Shown piece by piece: positions 1 to 9,541 of a DNA stretch of 41,814 bases. Origin of the DNA: Chrysophaeum taylorii (taxonomy: Eukaryota > Sar > Pelagophyceae > Pelagomonadales > Pelagomonadaceae). Position 1 is the stretch's first letter. The number at the start of each line of letters is the position of its first letter. The stretch is taken from positions 1 through 41,814 of the forward strand of contig JAQMWT010000321.1 of the NCBI GenBank assembly GCA_029834535.1. Reading direction: 5' to 3'. The notes below the pieces were generated by a model. It was not told the origin of the DNA. It did not search any database and worked only from the letters and a program-made list of their open reading frames with translations. The position numbers and the translations under genes were made by a program.

Positions 1-38
1 AGAGGTATGATGTCACTAGGAAAGATAGGGAAAGGTGT

Positions 39-80
39 CCCGTTTGAACGGGTAAGCCTCGAAGAGGGAGGGGTAAGCCT
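39..80. repeat. Small inverted repeat and direct repeats near the 3' end of element 1
   Basis: Positions 39-52 form an inverted repeat (CCCGTT, TG, AACGGG). The decamer GGGTAAGCCT occurs at 50-59 and again at 71-80. This is downstream of the element's last coding region, so it may belong to its 3' untranslated region or LTR. No function can be assigned. Confidence 0.5.
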
Positions 81-134
81 TAGCGGTCAGGAGTTGCCGC
101 CACAGGACTCCCCTGGTGAGAACACGAGCTGCCC

Positions 135-690
135 TCAGCGAGTCCGGCGAGAAGCACGAGCCTTGGCTGAATGAGCATCTCGGGGACGAATCTTCTTGTA
201 GGCACGTTCAACGACAGGAACGCGTCCACTACGCAAAGTGAACTTAGGAATCAACACATCGATCTCATGCGGGGCGAAGTCGGTGACACAAGGAGTGGTA
301 CTGTTGTTGACCTTGGTCTTGTCGGTGAAACTGCGACCGTCCACGTCCTTGTATTCCGGCTTAAGCTTGCGAGTAGAGAGATGTGAGGTAGGCTTGTAAT
401 AAGAAACCTTGTCATGGGGACCAAGATCAGCATAGAAATGCAGAGCGACTCGATCATTCACAAAATCATAGGGTTCATAAACTTCAGCGACGTAAATCTT
501 CTTTCGCCAATCGGACCGTTTGTTATCCGGAATCCGAAAGATAACGAACTTACCATGCTTGTAATCATCCCGAAAGGTCTCCTTGGGCTTGGGCACAGCT
601 CGATCGACCACTGGAGAAACTATCACAGGGGTGATCTGACTAACGGCGTTCAGGAGGAGAATCAAGAGACTCAATCCTGTAAGTGACCGG
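135..690 (-). CDS. Extra C-terminal domain downstream of integrase (element 1)
   Basis: After the integrase frame closes at 640, reading continues in another frame to a stop at 135. About 170 residues look like real coding sequence, with motifs KFVIFRIP, KIYVAEVYEP and VALHFYADLG followed by a basic tail (RSGRVP, KKIRPRD). The alternating hydrophobic strands resemble a small beta-barrel of the chromo/Tudor/BAH type, and this is where chromoviruses place a chromodomain. That resemblance is by eye only; I do not recognise a defined family. The junction with the integrase requires a +1 shift and may be mutational. The corresponding part is absent from element 2, which is truncated earlier. Confidence 0.55.
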
Positions 691-2103
691 AGACAAGCGT
701 TCCAAAATAACGAATGGACCGCGCCATTCCGGTCGAAGCTTGTTCTGAAGAAAAGGGATGTAGAGCAGAACATGTGAACCTTCTTCATACTCCACATCGA
801 CATGGTCCGCATTGTAGGCGAGACGTTGTTTACGAAGAGCCTTCTCGCGAGCTTCGTTCACCGTAGCGGTATAGAACTTCAGCCTCTCGCGAGTCTCTGC
901 CACAACGTCGGAGCGAGTTTTCGGCAGGCGGCGGACATCAAGATCCATGATCGTATAATCGGTTGGCAATAAAGGCTGCCGGTTAAGACGAAGCATGAAA
1001 GGTGAGATCTGAGTTCCCGGAATAAACTTACGATTGTAGCAAAAAGCAATGTACTCCGCGAATTCGGGCCATTCCGTGATCTTGCGGTTTTGAAGGCACG
1101 CACGGAGGAAAGCCTTGATAAAGCGGTTGACCCTTTCCGCAGGATTAGCCTGAGCATGATACGGAATCGTGGTACTATACCGAACATTGAAAAGATGACA
1201 AAACTCTTCCATCAACTTGTTGACGAACTCTTTCCCATTGTCGGTACGAATCCTCTGAGGTAGATAACCTTTGAGTAATATATTCGCGACAAAAGACTCG
1301 AGGATTGACTCAGCAGTCTTATGGTGTAGTACGTCAAGAATCAAGAAATGAGAAAATGGATCAAAAAAGATGATCAGATATGTCTCGGGACCAGCACTGG
1401 GCAAAGGTCCAAACAAATCCATACAAAGGGCGGCGCAATCACCATCATACACCGGTTGCTGAAGCAGACCTGCTCTCTTTGGTTCAGGCGCACGAGCTTT
1501 CTTGCACACTATGCAACCAGCAATATAAGCACCCACCTCATTAGACATGTGGGGCCACCAAAACCGTTCAAGTATCGACTGCACTGTACTTTGACGACCC
1601 ATGTGACTACCATTGAGAGGGGTGTCATGGTGCAATCGGATGATGCGCGTCCGTAAGGTTCGGGGTGCGACTATCATCGGGTGCAAGTCAGGTCCGGCAC
1701 GGTAGAGAACTCATTTCACCACTTGATAGCGATAATTGGCTCCGTACCGACGAAGAGAATGGCCCTGAGTCATGCGATAACGAATGTCCGCGCATGTAGC
1801 ATCAGTGATCTGCTCTTTGGCTATCTCTTCCAAAGTCAAATTATCCGGATTCTTGTCGATGTACTCTTGGTAATCATCGGCATCACGGAAAATACTAGGC
1901 TGGGTCTGCAGATGATGCTTCTGACGTTGTTTCGTAGCATGAGACGTGACCAATTGCATCGGATCATCGAGGTCCTGTTCCTCTTCCTCCACAGGCAACT
2001 CAGTCGTAACAAACGGCAGAATGACATGGCACCCATGTAAAGGTACTCCTTCATCATCGACAGGGCGAGGAAGTTCTTGGCACACCAGATACGCGTGGTT
2101 CAA
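640..2103 (-). pseudogene. Gypsy integrase with RNase H-integrase linker, interrupted by one in-frame TGA
   Basis: The frame begins inside the end of the RT ORF (-1 relative to it), runs through a 130-codon linker to TGA at 1713-1711, then continues in the same frame for 348 codons. The integrase has an H-H-C-C zinc-binding module (LHHDTPLNGSHMG, then CIVCKK) and the catalytic triad in LCMDLFGP (D), RTDNGKEF (D) and NPAERVNRF (E). A GPFVILERL segment near the end matches the usual Gypsy integrase C-terminal beta-barrel. Integrase inserts the cDNA copy into chromosomes. The TGA makes it a likely pseudogene, though everything around it is well preserved, which suggests recent decay. Confidence 0.9.
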
Positions 2104-3815
2104 GGTTCACCAAACTCGTCCGTCTCGATGACATGATCTATAGGATTGCGAGAGAGACAGTCAGGGATACTCATTCCCGGCGACTTCCCTGGTTTGTAAC
2201 CCAATTCAGGATCAAAGTTGGCGAGCCGCATCGCCCATCGAGCCAACTGCCCAGACGAGTGCTTCGCCTTTCGTAAAAACGTCAAGTTGCGACGATCCGT
2301 TTCAAGGATCGTCTTGTGACCTTCGATATAAGAGCGGAAATGCTCAAGAGAAAGAATAACTGCCAGTAGCTCTAGCCGGCGAGGCCCATAGTTTCGCATC
2401 TCTTTCGGCACAGCTCGGCTCCAATACTCAATTACTCGTTCCTCTAGTGTCACCTTGCCAGTTTCGTCCATGACTTCCACGAGCTGAAAAAGATACGCGC
2501 CCAGACCATTCTTGGAAGCATCCGAGCGGATCTGAAAAGGAAGATCGTAGTCAGGATGATGAACTCCGCGAGAGTCCACCAAAGCTCCGATGATCGTGTC
2601 CCAAGCCTTTTGGCACTCAGGCGTCCACTCAAACTTAGCGCCTTCAAGACACAATCGCCTAAGCAGCTCCACAATCTTCGAATAATTCTTCACATATAGG
2701 CGGCAATAGTTGCTCATGCCAATGAAAGATCGAATCTGGGTCTTCGGGGACGTATTGGGCAACGTACCGGGAATCGGCATCTGCTGCAACGCTTCTAACG
2801 TCTTGGGATTCGGCTTCAAGCCTTCCGGAGTCGAAATATGTCCCAAAAACTCGATTTCATCCTTGAGGAGGTGGAACTTCGAAGTTCGTCCACTATATCC
2901 TCGCTGCGCTAAATGGCACAGCACTTCAATCAAAACTTGTAAATGTCGGTGGCGTTCATCCGATCCCATCATAATATCGTCGACAAATCCGACCAAGTCC
3001 TTATACATCCATGTGGACAAATCGCTAGCCATCTGCTTAGAAAAGAGAGCTCCTGCTGTTTTTACTCCCAGAGGCAAGCGCAAGAAACTATGGGCTCCAA
3101 GTGGACTAACCATCGTAAGGGCGTTCTGAGCGGCGGCGTCCAAAAGTAGGTTATGATAGCCCCATCGAATATCAATGCACGTCCGCCAACGGCGCATGGC
3201 AAGAAAAGCCAAAGCATCATCTTGACGAATATTCGGCCAACTGTCATTGACCAGCTGATCATTGAGCTGACGCAAGTCAACTGCAGCACGAAAAGCATTC
3301 GACGTCCCGGCCTCTGCTCCCTTCTTAGGCAGCATCAGTACAGGGAATCCCCACGGAGAGTTCGCCGGTCGGATGACTCCATCGCGACACCACTCGGTGA
3401 TCTGCTTTCTGAGACACTCGAGCTTTGCTGGCGTCAACATATAAGGCGTCATCTTGATCGGTCGTGGGTTTGCGTCTTTAAGTCGTAGAGAAACCGGTGG
3501 CGAGTCCACGGGTCTCATAATCGGATCAAAAAAAGCCCACGCGTACAGCACGCAGTGGCTCAACATCATCTTCGCATCATCATCCAGATGCGGGTTGTCG
3601 GGAATTCCCAGTTCTCGAACAACCTTTTCGACTTCTTCCTTCGTCGGAGTTACGACTTTCATCGCCTCATTGTCCTTGAAGTGCTCCGGAGTCTGCGGTA
3701 ACGGTACACCGTCCGCATCGCGCGGCGCATCCTTCCATGGCACATCGAACTTTTCTTCGTATTCGAACCTCACCTCAGGGTGGCTCTTATTAATCGTTTC
3801 ACCTTTGACGCGCAC
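2100..3815 (-). CDS. Gypsy reverse transcriptase plus RNase H (intact ORF, 571 codons)
   Basis: RT motifs are in order: RAAVDLRQLND, CIDIRWGYHNLLLD, LPLGVKTAGALF (fingers/palm) and the catalytic GFVDDIM box, followed by FLGHISTPEGLKPNPKT, the typical connection to RNase H. RNase H carries IRSDASKNGLGAYL, RRLELLAVILSLEHF and LETDRRNL, giving the D-E-D set. The protein copies element RNA into DNA and degrades the template. The ORF track start is a GTG; the same frame reads upstream (to about 3850) across the end of the methyltransferase frame, so this is probably the middle of a polyprotein entered by frameshift and not a separate gene. The N-terminal DVPWKDAP block is also found in element 2 near 40590. 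Confidence 0.95.
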   Translation of the reverse strand: MRVKGETINKSHPEVRFEYEEKFDVPWKDAPRDADGVPLPQTPEHFKDNEAMKVVTPTKEEVEKVVRELGIPDNPHLDDDAKMMLSHCVLYAWAFFDPIMRPVDSPPVSLRLKDANPRPIKMTPYMLTPAKLECLRKQITEWCRDGVIRPANSPWGFPVLMLPKKGAEAGTSNAFRAAVDLRQLNDQLVNDSWPNIRQDDALAFLAMRRWRTCIDIRWGYHNLLLDAAAQNALTMVSPLGAHSFLRLPLGVKTAGALFSKQMASDLSTWMYKDLVGFVDDIMMGSDERHRHLQVLIEVLCHLAQRGYSGRTSKFHLLKDEIEFLGHISTPEGLKPNPKTLEALQQMPIPGTLPNTSPKTQIRSFIGMSNYCRLYVKNYSKIVELLRRLCLEGAKFEWTPECQKAWDTIIGALVDSRGVHHPDYDLPFQIRSDASKNGLGAYLFQLVEVMDETGKVTLEERVIEYWSRAVPKEMRNYGPRRLELLAVILSLEHFRSYIEGHKTILETDRRNLTFLRKAKHSSGQLARWAMRLANFDPELGYKPGKSPGMSIPDCLSRNPIDHVIETDEFGEP

Positions 3816-3829
3816 ATTCTGCTCGCTCC

Positions 3830-4560
3830 TTATTTTCGGCTCCTGTTCAGGTCAGGATCCGGCGGAACGTCCACTTTTGATTGTCGGGGGGGCCCAGCAG
3901 AAAAAGCATGAGCCGTCCCCGGCGCAACTGTTGGAAGCGGAAGCATAGGGACTTCTGGCGGTTCCCATTTAGTGGGATCCTGGAGATCATCTTTTGACAC
4001 CCACTTAACGACACGAGTACGCGTATTTAACAGTGGAATCTGTACGTGACGAAAGGTGGTGTCGGAAATTCGCAAATACTGCTCAAAGGATCGATCTGTC
4101 GGGCTCAACGCGGTCGGCAGGACTTCGCCACTTTGGCGGAAACCTCTGGTCACGGAGTTGTGCAGATCGACTGCTAAAATCGCAATAGTGTCTGGGGGGA
4201 CGACAGACGCTGAATGTTTGAACGAATCTGTCTTAGACAAGCTAGCCCAATCATGGTCCACCGGCATCGTGAGCAACTCGGCTGTCATCTCGAGAGTCAA
4301 AGGCTGAGTGTCCGAGCAATGCGGTCCCAAACGAAGAGGAACTCACGTAACGGTGTAAGCCGTATCTGTTGCTTCTCGGGACGAGCCAAGATTATTCAGC
4401 TGGAGCAGGGGCGTTCATGAGCGTAACCTAAAGCTGAACCCGAAGTAAGCGCGCTAGCTAGGGGGGTGCCTCGCTGTCACCATATGAGGAAATGGAATCT
4501 TCCACGAGATGGTGTGGTTGGTCTAAGGGGAGCGCTGTTGCTTCCATGTTCATACGAACT
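3830..4560 (-). pseudogene. C-terminal part of C5-cytosine DNA methyltransferase, fused upstream of RT (element 1)
   Basis: The 3830-4330 ORF begins LGPHCSDTQPLTLEM and continues through SASVVPPDTIAILAVDLHNS. This matches methyltransferase motifs IX and X (consensus: R-x-LTxRE...RLQGFP, then GNAVPP near the C-terminus) and aligns residue for residue with element 2 at 40030-40220 (LGPHFSNTGPLTLQM, GSMVPPATMTRIALAVHNS). Upstream, past an in-frame TGA at about 4347, the peptide AYTVT mirrors AFTVT of element 2. More distant, frame-shifted traces of the target-recognition region and a motif VIII-like RGRF can be followed to about 4510-4560. Motifs I and IV are gone. After motif X the frame runs into RT, entered at -1. 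Confidence 0.7.
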
Positions 4561-5370
4561 GTGATTTGAATAAAATTTATTGTAGAGATAAAACTCCGTT
4601 GGTTGAAAAACAAGCCCTCTCGGAGAGAAGGTGTTGACCAAAGCTCTTCGCGTGATTAATGCGTTCGCGAAACCTTTGTCGTGATCTCAGTCTTTCCGTA
4701 TGCTGGATACAAAACGGATCGCAAAAACGGGAAGTTCAATGTGCGTCTGTCTGTCCCTGCCCTGCGTCCCGTCTGTCCCCTGACTCGGTAACGGTGTTCT
4801 TCCGCATCTTCTTTTTACTTGCTAGAAAGAGAAATGACTTATAGGACGCAAGACTGCCTCGGGTCTTCTTCCGTATTTCCTTTTTTCTTGCCAGAAAGAG
4901 AAATTACCTATAGGACGCAAGACTGCTTCGGACGTCTTCCGGTTTATCTCGCGATAAACCAGTTGGCTAGAGGATCTGCAATGAACTAACCTTGATGATC
5001 GTCGTGCTCTGCTTATGATTGCACAATGACGTGTGTCTATAATGTCATGTTGCTTTCTGCACTTGATACTTGCGCATTCATTCCCATCGTTCTATCAATC
5101 TAGTATTCGAGTATTAGTTAAATCAACGACACCGTCACGATTATTCACGTCTTTCTCTGGTAACACGATTTCTGATGAGTAAATTCTCCATAAAAATCTG
5201 ATCTTTAAACAACTGATTACAAGTTGTATTACTGAGAACAATGCAAGATAAGGTAAAAATTTGGTGTTAATCCTAGCAGCTCCGCTTGGGTCACCGTGGC
5301 GCGACCAACTAGCATGCTTGAAAAGCGTCCATGAAAGGCGGCGGCCTTCCAATATGACCTTAGTCGAGTG
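4561..5370. other. Non-coding region between element 1 and the host genes
   Basis: No convincing gene on either strand. The stretch holds a pyrimidine-rich segment (about 4745-4785), a tandem repeat (4797-4940) and an AT-rich part (about 5000-5270). The boundary of element 1 lies near 4560, where similarity to the methyltransferase of element 2 is lost. Confidence 0.6.
4797..4945. repeat. Imperfect tandem repeat, about 69-bp unit, 2.2 copies
   Basis: Two adjacent units start with TTCTTCCG at 4797 and 4866 and share AGAAAGAGAAAT and TATAGGACGCAAGACTGC. A third partial copy begins near 4935 (GTCTTCCG). The spacing is 69 then 68 bp. Differences are mostly transitions, suggesting an old duplication. 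No coding potential is evident. Confidence 0.85.
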
Positions 5371-7497
5371 CTAGCTGGGAACCAGGACACAATCCTGGAG
5401 AAGTCTTTCGACCGGGGCCCGGAGCGAGGCAGCATGCGGTCGTGCTCCAAACTCCGAGAAGCCCCGCCTCGCTATCTTACGTCGCTCCTCCGGACGAGCT
5501 AAAAAGTAAGTGATGGCCGCTTTGAGCTCGTCTTTGTGGACGAAGACGACGCCGTCTTTGAAGCGAGCGCACTGGCCAGTCTCCTCGCACCTGCCCTCGG
5601 AGATGACGAATCGTTCGTTCGAAAGCAGGCGCGCGAGCCTGGGCATCTTCCATTCGCTAGAGTCGCCGAAAGCGCGGAGATTGAGGACAATTTTCGCGTC
5701 AAGGAGAAGGGCGTCGAGCGCATGGCCAAAAATGCCTGTCGACTCCGCATTCGCGTGAAAGACGCGGAGCGGTGCCGGTGCCGACCGGAGCATGTCGAGC
5801 GTCTCGGCGCGATACGACGTGAGTGTACCGTAGAAAAGGATATCAATTGACGGTTCCGTAGCGGCCAGGGCTTTGGCCAGCACGGGCCGCGCTCGCCACG
5901 GTGCCGATGATCCGAGTGGGACATGCGTCGCCTGAATCCCGAGAGCAGCAAGCGGCGCGAGGTTTGCCTTCGAGTAGTCCCAGACGGTTGTGGCGCGCCT
6001 CAGTATTTCGAGAGTTGTCGAAGACGCAAAGGTTCCAGCACGATTCGTCAATGCGGGCGACGTGTGTTTTTGTCGTCGCAACTCGTCAATTTCGACGCGC
6101 AGCCCATCGAGGATGGTCTGGTTCGAAGGCACGTATTCAAAGTTGTACAGGACAGCGCGCTTGTCGATCAGCGACGGTCCGAGAGACCCAAGCATGAGCG
6201 GCGCCCCGCTCATACCGTCGACGAACACCTGAAGGTTGTGCGCCCCGAGCACAATCAATTGCTCGTCACTCGTACGCGGGAACGTGCACGGACCACCGAG
6301 AGTCGTACAGCTCGCAGCTCGCACAGCGAGGCCGAGCGCCCGCAGGCCACTCACGACGCTAGCCGAAATGTCCGCAAATGCTCCGGACGTTGACGTGTCG
6401 GAGTCCCCTTGCTCGATCGTGACGACGGCGAATGGCGGGCACATCTTCTGGCTGGCGCAGTCGAGCTCCGGAATGTCGTGCATCGCTCTTACCTCGTTAG
6501 ACGAGTTTCCAATGATTGAGTCAGCGACCAGCCACCATCCCCGATAAACGGCCCGATGCTGGCTCGCGCGGTCGACGAACAAGAGAGCGTCGAAACCGCA
6601 AGTCGACGCGAGTCCGTCGTAGTGGTGACGGCGCGCCCACGACAGCACCTCTATTCTCGGGAGCTGCGTCCACCACGCTCGAAACCTGTAATAAATGCAC
6701 TGTCGCCTCCTTGTGTTCCAAGAGCTTGCAAGGCAAGAAATGGCGCTGTATCTCTACGCTGCGGCATCGAAGACCAGGATTTCGTCCTCGTGCGGGAACG
6801 CCGGCGATGGGACGGCGAGAACGAGCGGCGACGCGTAGCCATTCTCACGGATTTTTTTGCGTTCTTCGCCCAACATGCCATGTGCGTACTTGAGCCTGAC
6901 GTGTTCGCGCACGACTTGGCTCATTCCCACAACCGACGCAGTTGACGACGTTGTCGTCGAGAGCGTCACGATTACCTCGCCGCCAGGCTCGACAGAGTTT
7001 AATGCAGCCTCAATGATGCTACCGAGTGGAGCCGTCTTCAGAGATGTGGTTCCGGCGGCAAGAGCGCCACTCTTGGACGCGACTTCACAAGCGTCAGCCT
7101 GCAAGATGTCTTCGTGCACCAGGACAACGGTCGCGTTCGGCGCCGCGTCTACGACGACGGCTGGGAGCTGCCGATGGCTGACAATCACGATAGACAAGAC
7201 GTGGGAGACGACCGTCCCGGTGCTGAGGGCCTGGTTGTGAACAGCGCGACGAAGCTCCGCCTGTTGCAAGTCGCCGAGTTGCCAGGATGCGGCGAACGCG
7301 TCGACGGTCTCGTCGATGTCGGCGCCTCTCGCCACCTCGAGCGCGACCTGCCTCTTGCCTCCTTGGGCGTCAAGGAGCTCCATGGGTACCGAAAGGGCGG
7401 GTGGGATGGTGTCCCCGTCCTGTGGGCACCATGTGATTATCCCGGCCTTAACCACGCCCAGCGTCGCAAGAAGAAGATGGCGGCCGTCGCAGCGCAT
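5371..7497 (-). CDS. GT-B type glycosyltransferase (CgeB-like), with one 72-nt intron
   Basis: I join two ORFs in the same frame that are separated by a TAG at 6756-6754. A 72-nt intron (6757-6686, GTAG...TACAG) removes the stop and keeps the frame, giving about 684 residues. The ATG at 7497 opens with a hydrophobic stretch (HLLLATLGVVKAGIITW), a likely ER signal or anchor. The C-terminal half has features of GT-B glycosyltransferases related to CgeB: LYNFEYVPSNQ, TVWDYSKANLAPL, ILFYGTLTSYRAETLDML, DAKIVLNLRAFG and MPRLARLLSNERFVISE. Such enzymes transfer sugar from a nucleotide donor; substrate and acceptor are unknown. The N-terminal half is unrecognised. Divergent from the membrane-protein gene at 7693. 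If splicing is wrong, 5371-6685 would lack a good start. Confidence 0.65.
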
Positions 7498-7692
7498 GAA
7501 CCCCAAACCCTATTTTCGAAAACCCCAGGACCCTCCCCTGGCCGCTTATATTACTAGCAGTGGACATTTAAAAATCCAAACCCTTCCCGATTCCTTTACC
7601 TATCTATCGCCTTTTGAAAACCCTCGCACGCATGCCACATCACACACGCAAAGGTCGTCAGGTCGACTGAGTCCTGGTCGTCGTGCGTACCG
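7498..7692. promoter_or_regulatory. Shared head-to-head promoter with three AAACCCT motifs
   Basis: This 195-bp gap separates two divergent start codons (7497 minus, 7693 plus). AAACCCT occurs at 7505-7511, 7578-7584 and 7618-7624, all on the plus strand. The same heptamer recurs in other start-proximal regions of the window. In plants a similar telo-box (AAACCCTA) acts in promoters; its role here is inferred. Confidence 0.45.
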
Positions 7693-9378
7693 ATGATGGC
7701 ACCGAGCAGCAGCGGCGCTTTGTTTCGCGACTCGCCTCGGCAGCCCGCCGCGCGGCGACGTAAGATGAATGGACGGCGACATCTGGCCCGAGGTACCAAA
7801 GCGCGTCGGGCCAAGGGCCTGTCGTTGAACATCATCATGGATGTGCTGGGCGACCTCGTTTGGACCTGGAAGCGGTCGCTGCTCCGGAGGGTCGAGGACA
7901 CGATTCCTTGGGTGTGCATGGGGCTCGGTGTGGCGTGGCTGACGTACTTTGTGATGCAGTCCCCGCTCACGCCGCCGTTGTCGGTGTTGTGCTTGGGGTT
8001 ACTCCTTTGGGCGCGAAACGCTTGCTCGCGCCTGAGGGGTCGAGGCGGACCGATCACGCTACTGCCGCAGTGGTTGCAGTCGCTGTTGCTCGAGACCCGG
8101 CCCCTCGACGCCATGGCGGCGGTCGCCGTGGTCGTCGACGCGCAGAAGGGCATCGGTCTCCTCTTTCACCTCCTCGCCGCGCTCCGGCTCGACGAACGCG
8201 AACGGCTCACCTTCATTGACCAGCTTCCGCCGCGGATCCGGGCGTTCTTGCTCGCGCCCGGCCTTCTCCACGTCATGCCTCATAACCTGCGTCAGTGCAT
8301 CGCGTGGGGCGCGCGCGTCGAGGCCGAGCGCGGGAGAGCGTTGGACGGCCGCGCGGTGGCGTCCGAGCCGGGCGACGCGCCGCGCGCCGAGCCAGTGGTC
8401 GACGACGACGACGACCGCCGCCACCACCACAATCACATTAACGGGACCGTGGATCGTTTCGACGACGACGACGACGACGACGACGAGGAACCTTCGGCAG
8501 GGCGGCGGGCGTTGGGGTCGAACGTCACGGCGCGCCTGGCTGCCGCGTTCCGGCGGCAACTGGCGCGGCTCAAACGTCGCGCGCTGCGCCGCGTACCCAC
8601 CGAGAGTGACGACGACAGCAACAACAACGTCGAGCCTCGAGATACTGTAGGGTTTCGCGACGTTGCGCTGGCCATACGGGACTGCGTTCCGTATTTGCGA
8701 CGACGCGAGTCGCTCCAACTCGTCCGCTCGAGGTCTCGAACCGGGAGCGTCGCGCGCGTCGTTGCCGAGTGGAACCCGTGGCCGACACTCCTGCGCGTCG
8801 TCAAACACCGCACCGCGGCGTGGCTCCGCGCGCGCCTCTCCGTGTCCGTGCTTTCGACCACGACGGTCGCCGCCGGCGGCGCGCTCGCCGCGACGCTCGC
8901 CTCGTCTCCCGCGTCGCGCCGCATCGCGGCCAACTCGGCGCGCCTCGGGGTTATCATGACGACGAGCGCCGCCCTCGCGACCTCGGTCTTGGCGTTCGCT
9001 GCTCTTCACGCCGACCGCATCTTCGACCTCACCGGCGAGGCCAAGAGCTCCTCCTTCTCGCCCAGGAATGCTCGCTGGGACCACCGCCGCAACGGTACGC
9101 CGGAGGATAGACCCGGTCTCAACCAAAATCCCTCCAACGCATCATTGGCCGACTCTGTTGCCTCGGTCGACGACGACGAGACGACGCGCTCGCCCGACGA
9201 CGACGACGACGATCTCGCTCCGTCCCCCTGGCCCGCGGCCGCCGCCATGTTCTGCGCCGTCGTATGCGCCCGCAACTTCCGAATCAGCTCCCCAGCAGAC
9301 TGGATCTCGCCCTTTTCGGTCCAACTCGCGCGCCGCCTCTTCGAAGCCTTCATGCACCTCAAATCACCCTACGACTGA
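7693..9378 (+). CDS. Hypothetical multi-pass membrane protein with aspartate runs
   Basis: A 561-codon ORF starting with ATG ATG; I do not recognise the family. Hydrophobic segments that could span membranes lie near residues 70-85 (WVCMGLGVAWLTYFV), 92-105, 150-165 and in a long Ala/Ser-rich stretch near 390-440 (including VIMTTSAALATSVLAFAAL), with a weaker one near 515. Between them are basic Arg-rich segments and acidic or His-rich low-complexity tracts (DDDDDRRHHHNH, a run of eight Asp, and another Asp run near residue 500). The architecture, basic membrane-proximal loops with acidic loops, suggests an organelle membrane protein, but nothing indicates a function. The acidic runs come from GAC triplet expansion. 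Antisense ORFs here are shadows of the GC-rich codon use. Confidence 0.7.
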   Translation: MMAPSSSGALFRDSPRQPAARRRKMNGRRHLARGTKARRAKGLSLNIIMDVLGDLVWTWKRSLLRRVEDTIPWVCMGLGVAWLTYFVMQSPLTPPLSVLCLGLLLWARNACSRLRGRGGPITLLPQWLQSLLLETRPLDAMAAVAVVVDAQKGIGLLFHLLAALRLDERERLTFIDQLPPRIRAFLLAPGLLHVMPHNLRQCIAWGARVEAERGRALDGRAVASEPGDAPRAEPVVDDDDDRRHHHNHINGTVDRFDDDDDDDDEEPSAGRRALGSNVTARLAAAFRRQLARLKRRALRRVPTESDDDSNNNVEPRDTVGFRDVALAIRDCVPYLRRRESLQLVRSRSRTGSVARVVAEWNPWPTLLRVVKHRTAAWLRARLSVSVLSTTTVAAGGALAATLASSPASRRIAANSARLGVIMTTSAALATSVLAFAALHADRIFDLTGEAKSSSFSPRNARWDHRRNGTPEDRPGLNQNPSNASLADSVASVDDDETTRSPDDDDDDLAPSPWPAAAAMFCAVVCARNFRISSPADWISPFSVQLARRLFEAFMHLKSPYD

Positions 9379-9541
9379 CTCACACACTCATGACAACCTC
9401 CTGGCGCTGAATTTAGGTACGCGTCACTGGTGTCTACGGTCAATGTGTGTTTGTGCACACTGTGCGCACAACCTCCGGTATGCTGGTGCTGGTGTTGTTG
9501 TAAAGAGAATTATTCGAGATCGGTGGCGTGGCATTTATTGG

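Larger units (their letters stand above)
1..4560 (-). mobile_element. Ty3/Gypsy-like retroelement copy 1, 5'-truncated, carrying a cytosine methyltransferase tail
   Basis: Read on the minus strand, the order is the C-terminal part of a C5-cytosine DNA methyltransferase (about 4560-3830), reverse transcriptase plus RNase H (3815-2100), integrase (2103-640) and an extra C-terminal domain (to 135). RT-RNase H-integrase order is that of Ty3/Gypsy. Homology to the second element (35584-41190) is readable in both the methyltransferase and the RT. Gag, protease and the methyltransferase N-terminus are missing, so the copy is 5'-truncated at about 4560, or its 5' part has decayed beyond recognition. 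I could not identify LTRs; the 3' end lies at or beyond the window edge. The copy carries in-frame TGA codons and frame changes, so it is probably inactive, although the RT ORF is intact. Confidence 0.9.

Noticed and set aside
8059..9126. 355-codon minus-strand ORF
   Set aside because: Arg-rich antisense of the membrane-protein gene; Val runs are antisense GAC repeats.
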